A stretch of DNA of 64,000 nt from Clostridia bacterium (lineage in GTDB: Bacteria; Bacillota; Clostridia; TANB77; CAG-508). The number at the start of each line of letters is the position of its first letter. The stretch's first letter is position 1. The position numbers and the translations under genes were made by a program. The stretch spans positions 32,335 through 96,334 of the forward strand of contig JAGBDU010000002.1 in assembly GCA_017937285.1 (NCBI GenBank). Direction: 5' to 3'. Shown here in pieces: positions 1-10,629 of the stretch. The notes below the pieces were generated by a model. That model was not told where the DNA came from, ran no database searches, and was given only the letters and a program-made list of their open reading frames with translations.

Positions 1-3000
1 GACAGGACAAGAAAATTACCTGTTACATCATTATTAAGAGCTATAGGGGTAGAAACAGATCAACAAATAATAGATTTATTTGGTGAAGACGACAAAATTA
101 TAGCAACAATAAATAAAGATACTGTTAAAACTCAAGATGAAGCTTTAATAGAAATATACAAAAAATTAAGACCAGGAGAGCTTCCAACAGTAGAAGCTGC
201 AAGAAGCCTATTTAATGGACTATTCTTTGATCATAGAAGATATGATCTAGCAAAAGTAGGAAGATTTAAATTTAATCAAAAATTAAGTTTAGCTACAAGA
301 ATTACAGGAAAAATATCTTATAACGATATAATAGATCCAACAACAGGAGAACTATTAGTAGAAAAAGATACAGAAATTTCAGCTGATGTTGCAGAAGCAA
401 TTCAAAATACAGGAATTAACATTGTAGATTTAAAAATAAATGATAAAAAAGTAAGAGTAATAGGAAATGGAACTGTAAATATTCACAACTTCGTAACAGA
501 TGTAGATATAAGTGATTTACATTTCAAAGAATATGTTAATTACGAAGTATTAAAATCAATACTTGATACAACAGAGCCAGAAAAATTACATAAAGTTCTA
601 AAACAAAGACAAGAAGAATTAGTACCTAAACACGTAACAACAGAAGATATAATAGCTTCTATTAGTTATCTACTTGGTTTAGATTACGGATTAGGTGAAA
701 TAGATGATATAGATCACTTAGGAAACAGACGTATCAGATGTGTTGGAGAATTATTACAAAATCAATTCAGAATTGGTTTAACAAGATTAGAAAGAGCTGT
801 TCGTGAGAGAATGACAACTCAAGATTTAGATGTAGTAACTCCACAAACATTAATTAATACAAAGCCAATCACATCATCAATTAGAGAATTTTTTGGAAGT
901 TCTCAATTATCACAATTTATGGATCAAACAAATCCACTTTCAGAATTAACACATAAAAGAAGAATTTCAGCATTAGGACCTGGAGGTCTTACAAGAGAGA
1001 GAGCTGGTTTCGAGGTTAGAGATATTCACCATACTCACTACGGAAGATTATGTCCAGTAGAATCTCCAGAAGGACCAAACATTGGACTTATATCAGCACT
1101 TTCATGTTTTGCCATGATTAATGAATATGGATTTGTAGAAACACCATACAAAAAAGTAGACAAAGAAACAGGAAAAGTTACAGATATAATTGAATATATG
1201 TCTGCAGATGTAGAAGATAAATATGTAATTGCTCAAGCAACAGAGCCATTAGATTCAGAAGGAAGACTAGCAAACAACAGAATTAGAGCAAGATTTAAAG
1301 AAGAAATCTTAGAAGTTAACAGAGAGCAAGTTGATTACATAGATATATCTCCAAAACAACTTGTTTCCGTAGCTGCAGCAATGATACCATTCTTAGAGCA
1401 TGATGACGTTAAGCGTTCACTAATGGGATCAAACATGCAACGTCAAGCAGTTCCATTATTAATGCCAGAATCACCAATAGTAGGAACAGGTATTGAATAC
1501 AGAGCAGCTAAAGATTCTGGAATCACAGTAGTTGCTACAAATGACGGTATAGTTGAAAAAGTAACTGGTGATGAAGTTATTGTAAGAAATAAAAATAATG
1601 TTCTTGACAAATATAAATTACGTAAGTTCAAAAGAACAAATGGTGGAACATGTATAAACCAAAGACCAGTAGTAGCTAAAGGTGAAAAAGTAAAAGCTGG
1701 AGAAATATTAGCAGATGGACCTTCAACACAAAATGGTGAAATGGCTCTTGGTAAAAACGTATTGATCGCATTCATGACATGGGAAGGTTACAACTACGAG
1801 GATGCTGTATTAATAAGTGAAAGACTAGTAAAAGAAGATGTATATACATCAATACATATAGAAGAATATGATTGCGAATGCCGTGATACTAAATTAGGAC
1901 CAGAAGAAATAACAAGAGATATTCCAAATGTTGGTGAAGATGGATTAAAAGATCTTGACGAAGATGGAATAATAAGAATTGGTGCAGAAGTAAGACCTGG
2001 AGATATTTTAGTTGGTAAAGTTACTCCAAAAGGAGAAACAGAATTAACTGCAGAAGAAAGATTACTTCGTGCAATATTCGGAGAAAAAGCTAGGGAAGTA
2101 AGAGATACATCACTTCGTGTACCACATGGAGAAGCAGGAACAATAGTAGATGTAAAAATCTTTACTAGAGAAAATTCTGACGAATTAGGACCTGGAGTTA
2201 ACCAAGTAATAAGATGTTATATTGCAACAAAAAGAAAAATATCTGTTGGTGATAAAATGTCTGGACGTCATGGTAACAAAGGTGTTATTTCAAGAATATT
2301 ACCAGAAGAAGATATGCCATTCTTAGAAGATGGTACACCAGTAGATATAGTATTAAATCCACAAGGTATTCCATCTCGTATGAACTTAGGACAGGTGCTT
2401 GAAGTTCACTTAGGTATGGCAGCAAAAGCCTTAGGATTTAAAGTTGAAACACCAGTATTTGATGGTGCAAAATCTGAAGAAATAGAAGATTTATTAGAGC
2501 AAGCTGGATTAGCCAAAGATGGAAAAAGATGGCTTCGTGATGGTAGAACAGGAAACTTATTTGATAACCCAATTACAGTTGGTGTAATGTATATGTTAAA
2601 ACTTCACCACTTAGTTGATGATAAAATACATGCTCGTTCAACAGGACCATACTCACTTGTAACACAACAACCTTTAGGAGGTAAAGCACAATTTGGTGGT
2701 CAACGTTTCGGAGAAATGGAAGTTTGGGCACTAGAAGCATATGGTGCAGCATACACATTACAAGAAATGTTAACTGTAAAATCAGATGATGTTGTAGGAA
2801 GAGTAAAAACATATGAAGCTATTGTAAAAGGTGAAAATATACCACAACCAGGTGTTCCAGAAAGCTTTAAAGTACTTGTAAAAGAGCTTCAATCTTTAGG
2901 ATTAGATATTCGTTTATATACTAAAGATGATAAAGAGCTTGAATTAAAAGAAAATATAGAAGATGGAATAGACTTTAATATAGAAGATAAAAAAGTGGTA

Positions 3001-3198
3001 GATGATACAATAGTAGATGAATCTGAAATAAAAGATAGCTACATAGAAGCTGATGAAGATTCAGAAAGTGATGAGATATTTACAAGTATTGATGATGACG
3101 ATTCTTTTGATGAAGATTCATATGATGAAGATTCATTTGAAGAAGATGAATTATCAGATGATTTAATGATAGATGATGGCTTTGATGATGAAGAATAA
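1..3198 (+). CDS. rpoB: RNA polymerase beta subunit, 5'-truncated by window edge
   Basis: Beta subunit of the core RNA polymerase. The frame is open from base 1, so the gene starts before the window; 1065 C-terminal residues are visible and by family length roughly 180 are missing. The window opens inside the segment reading [13 protein letters not shown]. The rifampicin-binding cluster is present around 880-1080 ([26 protein letters not shown]) with the usual sensitive-type residues. The later conserved blocks [13 protein letters not shown] and [20 protein letters not shown] are intact. The last ~80 residues after [13 protein letters not shown] are a lineage-type extension, ending in a very acidic Asp/Glu/Ser tail (about 3040-3195). 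rpoC follows 230 bases downstream in the usual order. Identification is certain; only the start is unseen. Confidence 0.98.
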   Translation, partial: DRTRKLPVTSLLRAIGVETDQQIIDLFGEDDKIIATINKDTVKTQDEALIEIYKKLRPGELPTVEAARSLFNGLFFDHRRYDLAKVGRFKFNQKLSLATRITGKISYNDIIDPTTGELLVEKDTEISADVAEAIQNTGINIVDLKINDKKVRVIGNGTVNIHNFVTDVDISDLHFKEYVNYEVLKSILDTTEPEKLHKVLKQRQEELVPKHVTTEDIIASISYLLGLDYGLGEIDDIDHLGNRRIRCVGELLQNQFRIGLTRLERAVRERMTTQDLDVVTPQTLINTKPITSSIREFFGSSQLSQFMDQTNPLSELTHKRRISALGPGGLTRERAGFEVRDIHHTHYGRLCPVESPEGPNIGLISALSCFAMINEYGFVETPYKKVDKETGKVTDIIEYMSADVEDKYVIAQATEPLDSEGRLANNRIRARFKEEILEVNREQVDYIDISPKQLVSVAAAMIPFLEHDDVKRSLMGSNMQRQAVPLLMPESPIVGTGIEYRAAKDSGITVVATNDGIVEKVTGDEVIVRNKNNVLDKYKLRKFKRTNGGTCINQRPVVAKGEKVKAGEILADGPSTQNGEMALGKNVLIAFMTWEGYNYEDAVLISERLVKEDVYTSIHIEEYDCECRDTKLGPEEITRDIPNVGEDGLKDLDEDGIIRIGAEVRPGDILVGKVTPKGETELTAEERLLRAIFGEKAREVRDTSLRVPHGEAGTIVDVKIFTRENSDELGPGVNQVIRCYIATKRKISVGDKMSGRHGNKGVISRILPEEDMPFLEDGTPVDIVLNPQGIPSRMNLGQVLEVHLGMAAKALGFKVETPVFDGAKSEEIEDLLEQAGLAKDGKRWLRDGRTGNLFDNPITVGVMYMLKLHHLVDDKIHARSTGPYSLVTQQPLGGKAQFGGQRFGEMEVWALEAYGAAYTLQEMLTVKSDDVVGRVKTYEAIVKGENIPQPGVPESFKVLVKELQSLGLDIRLYTKDDKELELKENIEDGIDFNIEDKKVVDDTIVDESEIKDSYIEADEDSESDEIFTSIDDDDSFDEDSYDEDSFEEDELSDDLMIDDGFDDEE

Positions 3199-3307
3199 TA
3201 GTATAAAAATAATTGAATAATATATTTGAAGTAGTAATTTAAATTTCTTCTATGAATTGTACAGCGGTGTATATTTAAATTATGAAGGAATATATATAAT
3301 AGAAAAT

Positions 3308-3384
3308 TGTTGCACATTAGGGGGACGTTGAAATGTGCAAATAAAAAGATAGTGTTGCACATTTTAACGTCCCCAATGTGCATA
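3308..3384. repeat. GGGGACG palindrome in the rpoB-rpoC gap
   Basis: Two arms of about 30 bases form an imperfect inverted repeat around a ~14-base loop. Left arm: TGCACATTAGGGGGACGTTG and onward. Right arm: TTGCACATTTTAACGTCCCC and onward. Each arm can also fold on itself, because TGCACATT pairs with AATGTGCA. The 15-mer TGCACATTGGGGACG (minus strand, 3368-3382) recurs exactly at 46493-46507. This suggests a dispersed REP/MITE-like repeat rather than a gene-specific attenuator. It has no U-tract, so it is not a typical terminator. Confidence 0.75.
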
Positions 3385-3428
3385 AGGACAAAACAGACAG
3401 ACTGTTTTGAAAGGGGGCCCCTATTATA

Positions 3429-6400
3429 ATGGAGGAATTAGAAAATTTCGATAAAATTAAAATTGGATTAGCATCAGATGAATTAATAAGAGAATGGTCA
3501 AAAGGTGAAGTAAAAAAACCAGAGACTATAAATTATAGAACTTTAAAACCAGAAAAAGATGGTCTATTTTGCGAAAGAATATTTGGACCAACAAAAGACT
3601 GGGAATGCCATTGTGGTAAATATAAAAGAGTTAGATATAAAGGAATAGTTTGTGACAGATGTGGAGTTGAAGTTACAAAATCTAAAGTAAGAAGAGAAAG
3701 AATGGGACATATTGAGCTTGCAGCACCAGTTGCACATATTTGGTATTTTAAGGGCATACCAAGTAGAATAGCTTTAATGCTTGATATTTCTCCAAGAAAC
3801 TTAGAAAAAGTTGTATATTTTGCATCATACATAGTTACAGATAAAGGAAATACAGGATTAATAAAAGCTCAAGTATTATCTGAAAAAGAATTTCATGAAG
3901 CAGAAGAAAAATACGGAAGAGGATCTTTCAAAGCTGAAATGGGAGCAGAAGCTTTATATAAATTATTAGCAGAAATAGACCTAGATAAACTATCAGAAAA
4001 ATTAAAGAAAGAGCTAGAAAAAGCAAGCGAACAAAAAAAGGCTAAACTTGTAAAAAGATTAGATACAGTAGAATCATTCAGACTATCAAATAATAGACCA
4101 GAATGGATGATAATGCATGTAGTTCCTGTAATTCCACCAGAGCTTAGACCAATGGTTCAATTAGATGGTGGTAGATTTGCAACATCAGACTTAAATGATT
4201 TATATAGAAGAGTTATAAACAGAAATAACAGGTTAAAAAGATTATTAGAGCTTGGAGCACCAGAAATAATTGTAAGAAACGAAAAAAGAATGTTACAAGA
4301 ATCTGTAGATGCCCTAATAGATAATGGAAGACGTGGAAGACCAGTAACAGGTGCTGGAAACAGACCATTAAAATCATTATCAGATATGTTAAAAGGAAAA
4401 CAAGGTAGATTCCGTCAAAACCTACTTGGAAAACGTGTTGACTACTCAGGACGTTCAGTTATAGTTGTAGGACCAGAGCTAAAAATTTATCAATGTGGTG
4501 TTCCAAAGGAAATGGCAGTAGAGCTATTTAAACCATTTGTTATGAAAGAATTAGTTGGAAGAGGAATTGCCCACAACATAAAAAATGCAAAAAGAATGGT
4601 AGAAAGATTACATCCAGAAGTATGGGGAATATTAGAAGATGTTATAAAAGATCATCCAGTAATGTTAAACCGTGCTCCTACACTACATAGACTAGGTATT
4701 CAAGCATTCGAGCCAGTACTAGTTGAAGGTAGAGCTATTAAACTTCATCCATTAGTTTGTACAGCATTCAATGCTGACTTTGATGGTGACCAAATGGCTA
4801 TACATTTACCATTATCACCAGAAGCACAAGCAGAAGCAAGATACTTAATGCTTTCTACAAACAACTTATTAAAACCACAAGATGGTAAACCAGTAACAGT
4901 TCCTACACAGGATATGATACTTGGAGCTTACTATTTAACAATGGAAGTTGAAGGAGAGCCAGGAGAAGGAAATTATTTTGCATCACCAGAAGAAGCTGTA
5001 ATAGCACATGAAAATCATGACTTAGGAATGCATGCAGCTATATTTGTTAAAATGAGCAAAGTAGATGAAGATGGAACAGAAAGATTTGGAAAAGTAAAAA
5101 CAACAGTTGGAAGAATTATATACAATAAAGGAATTCCACAAGACTTAGGATTTGTTGATAGAACAAATCCAGAAACAGAATTTGAACCAGAAATAAACTT
5201 TGTAGTAACAAAGAAAAATCTTGGAAAAATAATAGCAAACTCTATAAATGTACATGGATTAAGCGAAACAGCAGAATTATTAGACTACATTAAAGCTACT
5301 GGTTATAAATATTCAACACTAGGAGCTATAACAGTTTCAGTTAATGATGTTAAAGTACCAGAAGAAAAGAAAACAATTATTGAAGAAGCATATAAACAAG
5401 TTGATAATATTACAAAACAATATAAACGTGGTTTAATAACAAATGATGAGCGTTATAACGCAGTTATCAAAATCTGGAGTAAAGCAACAGATGACGTAAA
5501 AGTTGCAATGAAAAATAACTTTGAAAAATTAAACCCAGTTTATATGATGAGTGAATCTGGAGCCAGAGGTAACTTAGACCAGTTAAAACAAATCGCAGGT
5601 ATGCGTGGACTTATGGCGAGTACGACTGGTAAAACTGTTGAAATTCCAATTACATCATGCTTCAGAGAGGGATTAAGCCCAATCGAATACTTCATCGCAG
5701 CACACGGTGCTCGTAAAGGACTTTCAGATACAGCTCTAAGAACAGCCGATTCTGGATACTTAACAAGAAGACTTGTTGATGTATCACAAAATATAATTGT
5801 TAGAGAAAATGATTGTGGAACACATGATGGACTTGAAATATCAACAATTAAAGATGGAAATCAAGTAGTTGAAAAATTAGAAGAAAGATTAGTTGGAAGA
5901 TATGTATTAGAAGATATAGTAAATCCTGAAACTAATGAAGTAATAGTTGATACAAATACTATGATTACTGATAAAATTGCATCACAAATAGTTGCAGCAG
6001 GAATTGAAAAAGTAATGGTTCGTTCTGTAATAGGATGTAGAACAAAACATGGAGTATGTGCTAAGTGCTACGGAATGGGACTTGCAACACGTGAAAATGT
6101 AAGCATAGGCGAAGCCGTAGGTATTATAGCAGCTCAATCAATTGGTGAACCAGGTACACAGCTTACAATGAGAACAATTCACTCTGGTGGTGTTGCCGGT
6201 GTTGCAGATATTACACAAGGTCTTCCTAGAGTTGAAGAATTATTTGAAGCTAGAAAACCAAAGGGATTAGCTATAATATCTGAAATAGATGGAACTGTTA
6301 AAATAAAAGAAGAAAAGAACAAAAAAGAAGTTATCGTAACAGGAAAAGACGATTCAAAAACATATGTAATACCTTTTGGATCAAAATTACATGTTAGAGA

Positions 6401-7007
6401 AGATGATGAAGTTTTAGCAGGAGATCCAATAACAGAAGGTTCTATAAATCCAGCAGAAATACTTGCAATAAAAGGACCAAATGGCGTATTTAATTACTTA
6501 ATTACAGAAGTTCAAAAAGTTTATAGAAACCAAGGTGTTGATATAAATGACAAACATATTGAATTAATAGCAAGACAAATGCTTAAAAAAGTAAGAGTAG
6601 AAGATAATGGTGATACAACAATGTTCTCAGGATCACTTGTAGATATGTATGACTTCGAAGAAGAAAATAACAGAGTAATAGCAGAAGGAAAAACACCTGC
6701 AACAGGTAAGAGGGTATTACTAGGTATAACTAAAGCATCCCTAGCAACAGAAAGCTTCTTATCAGCAGCATCATTCCAAGAAACAACAAAAGTATTAACT
6801 GAAGCTGCTATAAAAGGTAAGACAGATGAATTAATTGGACTTAAAGAAAATGTTATCATAGGTAAGTTAATTCCAGCTGGAACAGGAATGAAAGTATACC
6901 AAGACACACAAATAAAAACAGAACTAGATAATGAGCAAGAGCAAAATGAAGAAAATGCAGAAAGCTCAAATAACGAAGACTCATCTGAAGAATTAGTTGT
7001 AGAATAA
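3429..7007 (+). CDS. rpoC: RNA polymerase beta' subunit
   Basis: Catalytic beta' subunit of RNA polymerase, 1192 residues, a normal full length. The N-terminal zinc site reads CHCG then CDRCG (residues ~60-80). The Mg-binding catalytic loop [10 protein letters not shown] is at about residue 447. The bridge-helix/trigger region includes [17 protein letters not shown] and the second zinc cluster [11 protein letters not shown]. The C-terminus ends in an acidic Glu/Asn/Ser-rich tail. The ATG at 3429 lies 12 bases after a GGGGG-containing purine run that can serve as ribosome binding site. It is cotranscribed with rpoB or started from the 230-base gap. A strong terminator follows. Confidence 0.99.
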   Translation: MEELENFDKIKIGLASDELIREWSKGEVKKPETINYRTLKPEKDGLFCERIFGPTKDWECHCGKYKRVRYKGIVCDRCGVEVTKSKVRRERMGHIELAAPVAHIWYFKGIPSRIALMLDISPRNLEKVVYFASYIVTDKGNTGLIKAQVLSEKEFHEAEEKYGRGSFKAEMGAEALYKLLAEIDLDKLSEKLKKELEKASEQKKAKLVKRLDTVESFRLSNNRPEWMIMHVVPVIPPELRPMVQLDGGRFATSDLNDLYRRVINRNNRLKRLLELGAPEIIVRNEKRMLQESVDALIDNGRRGRPVTGAGNRPLKSLSDMLKGKQGRFRQNLLGKRVDYSGRSVIVVGPELKIYQCGVPKEMAVELFKPFVMKELVGRGIAHNIKNAKRMVERLHPEVWGILEDVIKDHPVMLNRAPTLHRLGIQAFEPVLVEGRAIKLHPLVCTAFNADFDGDQMAIHLPLSPEAQAEARYLMLSTNNLLKPQDGKPVTVPTQDMILGAYYLTMEVEGEPGEGNYFASPEEAVIAHENHDLGMHAAIFVKMSKVDEDGTERFGKVKTTVGRIIYNKGIPQDLGFVDRTNPETEFEPEINFVVTKKNLGKIIANSINVHGLSETAELLDYIKATGYKYSTLGAITVSVNDVKVPEEKKTIIEEAYKQVDNITKQYKRGLITNDERYNAVIKIWSKATDDVKVAMKNNFEKLNPVYMMSESGARGNLDQLKQIAGMRGLMASTTGKTVEIPITSCFREGLSPIEYFIAAHGARKGLSDTALRTADSGYLTRRLVDVSQNIIVRENDCGTHDGLEISTIKDGNQVVEKLEERLVGRYVLEDIVNPETNEVIVDTNTMITDKIASQIVAAGIEKVMVRSVIGCRTKHGVCAKCYGMGLATRENVSIGEAVGIIAAQSIGEPGTQLTMRTIHSGGVAGVADITQGLPRVEELFEARKPKGLAIISEIDGTVKIKEEKNKKEVIVTGKDDSKTYVIPFGSKLHVREDDEVLAGDPITEGSINPAEILAIKGPNGVFNYLITEVQKVYRNQGVDINDKHIELIARQMLKKVRVEDNGDTTMFSGSLVDMYDFEEENNRVIAEGKTPATGKRVLLGITKASLATESFLSAASFQETTKVLTEAAIKGKTDELIGLKENVIIGKLIPAGTGMKVYQDTQIKTELDNEQEQNEENAESSNNEDSSEELVVE

Positions 7008-7018
7008 AAAATATAAGA

Positions 7019-7075
7019 AAAAGGATGGATTCTTATCTTTAAAAAATTTAAAAGATAAGAAATCGTCCTTTTTTG
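7019..7075 (+). terminator. rho-independent terminator of rpoBC
   Basis: Long stem AAGGAtgGATTCTTATCTTT pairs with AAAGATAAGAAATCgtCCTT across a short A/T loop, with a two-base internal mismatch. A run of T follows directly at about 7069-7074. It is placed 12 bases after the rpoC stop. Confidence 0.9.
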
Positions 7076-7121
7076 GTTATAGGAAATTTCGTTTTTTACT
7101 AGAAAAGAAGACATAAGAAAA

Positions 7122-7158
7122 GAGGCTCAATAAAAAAGCCTCAAAAGCGTATTTTTTT
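7122..7158. terminator. second weak hairpin after rpoC
   Basis: GAGGCT (7122-7127) pairs with AGCCTC (7137-7142), and a T-run lies nine bases further on at 7152-7158. It may be a backup terminator. The distance from stem to T-run makes this uncertain. Confidence 0.3.
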
Positions 7159-7282
7159 GAAGTAATAAAAAAGGTAAATCCTCATCATTAAAATTCTAAT
7201 TTTTATAGGAAAGGTAGATTTTTGAAATTTTTAGAACAATTGTAATTAAAATTCATATATTATAAAAAAGCATGGAGGTATT

Positions 7283-8365
7283 ATGGAGTTGGATAGTGGA
7301 TATTTTTATTATACAATAAAACAATATGATACAATATATAAATTAGCTAATGAGTTTGGAACAACAGTGAATAGAATTATTGTAGCAAATCCAAATATAG
7401 ATATTTATAATTTGGTAATAGGACGCCAAATTATTATTCCCGTAGGAGATATTGTTAAAACTAATATAAATTATAATTCAAATATTTTACTTAAAGATGT
7501 AAATGACTTAAAAATAGTGTATCCATTTTTGGAGATAGGAGAAATAGGAAGAAGTGTTCTAGGTAAACCTCTTGTATATATAAGAATTGGTCAAGGTAAT
7601 AGAGAAGTTTTTTATAATGGAGCATTTCACGCAAATGAATGGATAACAACACCAGTATTAATGAAATTTGTAGAAGAGTACTCAAGAGCATTTGTAAATA
7701 GAAGCACTATATATGGATATAATGCTAGGGCTTTATTTTATTCAACTTCATTATATATAGTACCAATGGTAAATCCAGATGGAGTAGATTTAGTAACAGG
7801 AAGTATAAAAAATGTGGAAAATGCATATAAAAAAGCCCAAGAAATTTCAAGCAATTTTCCAGATATACCATTTCCAAGTGGTTGGAAAGCAAATATTAAT
7901 GGTGTGGATTTAAATTTACAATTTCCAGCTGGATGGGAAAACGCTAGGGAAATAAAGTATTCACAAGGTTTTAATAAACCAGCTCCAAGAGATTTTGTAG
8001 GATACGGACCTCTTACAGAGCCAGAATCAAAAGCAGTATACAATTTTACACTACAACATAACTTTAGACTTGTAATTGCATATCACACACAAGGTGAAGA
8101 AATATATTGGAAATTTCAAAATTTTAACCCTCCAAATTCAGAATATATAGGAAGGCAATTTGCTGCTTCAAGCGGATACTTATTAGCGGATACGCCATAC
8201 AATTCAAGTTTTGCTGGATATAAGGATTGGTTTATACAAAGTTTTAATAGGCCTGGGTATACTATCGAAGCAGGAATGGGGGAGAATCCTTTGCCAATAT
8301 CGCAGTTTGATAATATATATGAAAATAATATTGGAATTTTGACTTTGGGATTGGTGAATTCGTAA
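7283..8365 (+). CDS. LysM-M14 peptidoglycan endopeptidase (gamma-D-Glu-DAP type)
   Basis: Zinc metallopeptidase of family M14, probably cutting gamma-D-glutamyl-diaminopimelate bonds in peptidoglycan. One LysM wall-binding domain lies at residues ~8-54 (YYTIKQYDTIYKLANEFG to IIPVG). The zinc ligands are H116 and E119 (FHANEW) and H268 (YHTQGEE); the catalytic Glu is E329 in YTIEAGMGENP. In place of the carboxypeptidase NRNF motif it has GVDLNLQFPAGW followed by PLTEPES. That pattern is typical of Bacillus-type endopeptidase I rather than digestive carboxypeptidases. No signal peptide is visible, so export or a role in spores or lysis is open. ATG is preceded by GGAGGT at good spacing. It stands alone between two hairpins. 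Confidence 0.88.
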   Translation: MELDSGYFYYTIKQYDTIYKLANEFGTTVNRIIVANPNIDIYNLVIGRQIIIPVGDIVKTNINYNSNILLKDVNDLKIVYPFLEIGEIGRSVLGKPLVYIRIGQGNREVFYNGAFHANEWITTPVLMKFVEEYSRAFVNRSTIYGYNARALFYSTSLYIVPMVNPDGVDLVTGSIKNVENAYKKAQEISSNFPDIPFPSGWKANINGVDLNLQFPAGWENAREIKYSQGFNKPAPRDFVGYGPLTEPESKAVYNFTLQHNFRLVIAYHTQGEEIYWKFQNFNPPNSEYIGRQFAASSGYLLADTPYNSSFAGYKDWFIQSFNRPGYTIEAGMGENPLPISQFDNIYENNIGILTLGLVNS

Positions 8366-8372
8366 AAGACAA

Positions 8373-8402
8373 GGCGATTTTTCAAAATTAAGAAAAATCG
8401 CC
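8373..8402. terminator. hairpin between convergent genes
   Basis: Perfect 10-base stem GGCGATTTTT/AAAAATCGCC starting eight bases after the peptidase stop. Neither strand has a long U-tract after it. It is probably a transcription end or mRNA-stabilising hairpin for the convergent pair. The following bases hold two copies of TTCATGAATAATAA. Confidence 0.5.
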
Positions 8403-8501
8403 GTACATTTATTGCAATAATATTGTTGTTCTCTTTCATGAATAATAATTCATGAATAATAAATTTTTTATTATAAAGTTAAACTACTATAAAGATTTAT
8501 T

Positions 8502-9230
8502 TTAAATTACCCATCCACCATTAATAGAAATAATTTGCCCAGTGGTGTAATCATCTTCTATTAACCATTCTACGCATTTGCTTATAGATTGTGGATTTCC
8601 GATTCTTTCTAAAGGTATCTCGTGGGTTATGTTTTGCAAATCTTCTTCAGTTAAATTTTTATTCATATCTGTATTTATAATTCCAGGAGCAATGCTATTT
8701 ACTCTAATATTTGAAGGTCCCAGTTCTTTTGCAAGAGATTTTGTCATAGCATCTAAACCTGCTTTCGACACAGCATAATGTACTTCACATGAAGAGCCTA
8801 CTAATCCCCAAACAGATGAAATATTAATAATACATCCAGATTTATTATGTATCATACATGGTAAGGTGTCCTTAATAGTGTAGAAGGCAGATGTTAAATT
8901 AGTTTGTAGCATATGGTTCCACTCTAAATCTGAAATATCTGTAAACAACTTTGTTTGTGATATTCCAGCATTATTAATAAGTACATCTATTTTACGATAT
9001 TTACTAATACAAAAATTAACCAATTTTGTGACTTCAAAATGATTAGTGATGTCAGCTTTAAATATATCAATATTTATATTTTTTTCTGCCAAATCAGATT
9101 GAATTTTTTTTGCTTCTTCCTCAGATTTATTATAATTTAAAATAATGGTATGTCCTTTTTTGGCAAGATTTTGGGCAATATTTGCTCCAATGCCTTTTGA
9201 ACCACCAGTTACAAGTATTACTTTATTCAT
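8502..9230 (-). CDS. SDR-family oxidoreductase (FabG-like)
   Basis: Classical short-chain dehydrogenase/reductase of 242 residues, most like 3-oxoacyl-ACP reductase FabG. It has the NAD(P)-binding motif TGGSKGIG near the N-terminus, then LINNAGIS. The active-site triad is Ser (INISSVWG), Tyr and Lys (HYAVSKAG), and the protein ends with the usual GQIISINGGW. The start was set at 9230 because AAAGGAG lies eight bases before that ATG; the frame is open 14 codons further upstream without such a site. It is not beside other fatty-acid genes, so the substrate is uncertain. It lies downstream of the tRNA cluster on the same strand. Confidence 0.85.
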   Translation of the reverse strand: MNKVILVTGGSKGIGANIAQNLAKKGHTIILNYNKSEEEAKKIQSDLAEKNINIDIFKADITNHFEVTKLVNFCISKYRKIDVLINNAGISQTKLFTDISDLEWNHMLQTNLTSAFYTIKDTLPCMIHNKSGCIINISSVWGLVGSSCEVHYAVSKAGLDAMTKSLAKELGPSNIRVNSIAPGIINTDMNKNLTEEDLQNITHEIPLERIGNPQSISKCVEWLIEDDYTTGQIISINGGWVI

Positions 9231-9336
9231 CAATTTCTCCTTTCGTATACTTTTTTCTACCACTTCTGCCATGGTTTAAATTAGCACTCTCATAAGTACT
9301 TGTTAGAGAATGGCAGTTTGGACAAAGTAATATAAC

Positions 9337-9372
9337 AAAAAATCAGACAAGTTTAAAACAAGCCTGATTTTA
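9337..9372 (-). terminator. terminator of the tRNA cluster
   Basis: On the minus strand AAAATCAG pairs with CTGATTTT, with further pairing of the GTTT/AAAC part inside, followed by a run of six T (9337-9342). It lies just after tRNA-Thr. Confidence 0.8.
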
Positions 9373-9377
9373 AGTAT

Positions 9378-9453
<76 letters not shown>

Positions 9454-9464
9454 ATATATTAAAT

Positions 9465-9539
9465 TGGTGACCCGTACGAGAATCGAACTCATGTCTCCGC
9501 CGTGAAAGGGCGATGTCTTAACCGCTTGACCAACGGGCC
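9465..9539 (-). tRNA. tRNA-Glu (anticodon TTC)
   Basis: 75-nt cloverleaf with encoded CCA. The acceptor stem is GGCCCGT/ACGGGTC and the T-loop is GTTCGATTC. The anticodon loop CTTTCAC gives anticodon TTC for GAA/GAG codons. It lies between tRNA-Lys and tRNA-Thr. Confidence 0.95.
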
Positions 9540-9554
9540 AGATAAATAATATGA

Positions 9555-9584
9555 ATATTTAGGATTTTTGCAAATCCTAAATAT
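9555..9584. repeat. stem-loop between tRNA-Lys and tRNA-Glu
   Basis: Perfect 13-base stem ATATTTAGGATTT/AAATCCTAAATAT with a four-base loop. There is no T-run after it on the minus strand. It may be an RNA-processing spacer rather than a terminator. Confidence 0.5.
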
Positions 9585-9586
9585 TT

Positions 9587-9662
9587 TGGTGAGCCATCGC
9601 AGACTCGAACTGCGGACAACTTGATTAAAAGTCAAGTGCTCTACCACCTGAGCTAATGACCC
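9587..9662 (-). tRNA. tRNA-Lys (anticodon TTT)
   Basis: 76-nt cloverleaf with encoded CCA. The acceptor stem is GGGTCAT/ATGGCTC. The anticodon stem CTTGA/TCAAG holds loop CTTTTAA, giving anticodon TTT for AAA/AAG. It is the first gene behind the 9710-9738 promoter. Confidence 0.95.
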
Positions 9663-9709
9663 AAATGATTCATATTATTTATTTTTGTGCATTGCTGAAT
9701 GCAAGACTT

Positions 9710-9738
9710 ATTATAAACTTATTTGCAAATTTTGTCAA
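9710..9738 (-). promoter_or_regulatory. promoter of the Lys-Glu-Thr tRNA operon
   Basis: On the minus strand a perfect TTGACA (9733-9738) and a perfect TATAAT (9710-9715) are separated by exactly 17 bases, upstream of tRNA-Lys. This is consensus for the housekeeping sigma factor, as expected for stable RNA. Confidence 0.9.
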
Positions 9739-9856
9739 TATATTTTTTAAAAAAACTTAAAAAAATTTTAAAAGCAAATCTACAAAGAATATAATAACTA
9801 ATTATAGCTTTAGTTTAATTGTAAATAATGCTTAAAACTTGCAAAAAAATTATAAA

Positions 9857-9933
<77 letters not shown>

Positions 9934-9948
9934 GTTACCATGTTTAAA

Positions 9949-9977
9949 ATTTTATATCATTTTGTAAGTTATGTCAA
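9949..9977 (-). promoter_or_regulatory. promoter of tRNA-Arg
   Basis: On the minus strand TTGACA (9972-9977) and TAAAAT (9949-9954) are 17 bases apart, about 16 bases before the tRNA-Arg 5' end. Confidence 0.85.
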
Positions 9978-10189
9978 TAGATTAAAGAAAAAAAGAAATG
10001 GAATTTTTTATAAATTTATAATTTTGAAATAACGCTAGGGATATTTAAGTTTGTGAAATTTAAATTGATAAAAAAATAAAATACCTGTATATATTTCAAA
10101 AAATGCATAAAAATGTAATAAAGATGTAATATACGTCATAAAACGTGGTTTCCGTACAAATAATACAAAAAAACATCAACTTTGCGAAT

Positions 10190-10217
10190 TTGACTATATT
10201 TTAAATAAATTTAAAAT
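10190..10217 (+). promoter_or_regulatory. likely promoter of the giant surface protein gene
   Basis: TTGACT (10190-10195) and TAAAAT (10212-10217) are 16 bases apart, about 36 bases before the ATG at 10254. The remaining AT-rich bases from 9978 to 10189 hold no other feature I can support. Confidence 0.65.
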
Positions 10218-10253
10218 ATAAGTAGCATTGTAATTTTGAAAGGAGAAACAATT

Positions 10254-10559
10254 ATGAAAGGGAAAGCGTTAATAAAAAAAATATGTATACTTGCAATAGT
10301 TGTATTAATAATTATAGCTGGATATATTGGAATTTTTATGCAAAGCAAAATTATTAATAATAACATACAGTTAGGCGAAGATAAAGAATATTATGCAAGT
10401 AAATATTATGATAACCAAACATATCTTAATGCAAAAAATTTTGGTACCATTGAAAATGACTATATAATACCTTCATTAACTGGTGCTGATATTATAAAAG
10501 AGGCAACAAAATATTATGGTGTAAGAACATGGGAACAAGGAAAGTTGCGGGTATACTGA
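10254..10559 (+). CDS. N-terminal fragment of the giant surface protein (signal anchor), frame broken
   Basis: 101 residues beginning MKGKALIKKICILAIVVLII, a Lys-rich start and a hydrophobic export/anchor helix at residues ~8-30. It then enters the front of an NlpC/P60-like domain (GADIIKEATKYYGVRTWEQG) and stops at TGA 10557. The start is the ATG at 10254, nine bases after AAAGGAG; an upstream TTG at 10236 overlaps that site. In the +1 frame translation continues as SCGYTDAWNPN into the long frame that carries the catalytic Cys. That +1 frame is closed by a TAA at 10522. The two pieces therefore look like one gene broken by one extra base between 10525 and 10556. Confidence 0.8.
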   Translation: MKGKALIKKICILAIVVLIIIAGYIGIFMQSKIINNNIQLGEDKEYYASKYYDNQTYLNAKNFGTIENDYIIPSLTGADIIKEATKYYGVRTWEQGKLRVY

Positions 10560-10629
10560 TGCTTGGAATCCAAATATTAGTATTAGAGATAAAACTAGCA
10601 CTGCGTGGTACGAAGAAAATCCTAGTTCT

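Noticed and set aside
3039..3383. Minus-strand open frame with Ser-rich product opposite the rpoB tail
   Set aside because: It is the mirror of the acidic Asp/Glu repeat codons of rpoB and crosses the palindrome. It has no start signal.
9281..9289. TTAGCACTC, a half of the HrcA operator CIRCE
   Set aside because: The required GAGTGCTAA nine bases later is absent; the sequence there does not match, so it is a chance half-site.
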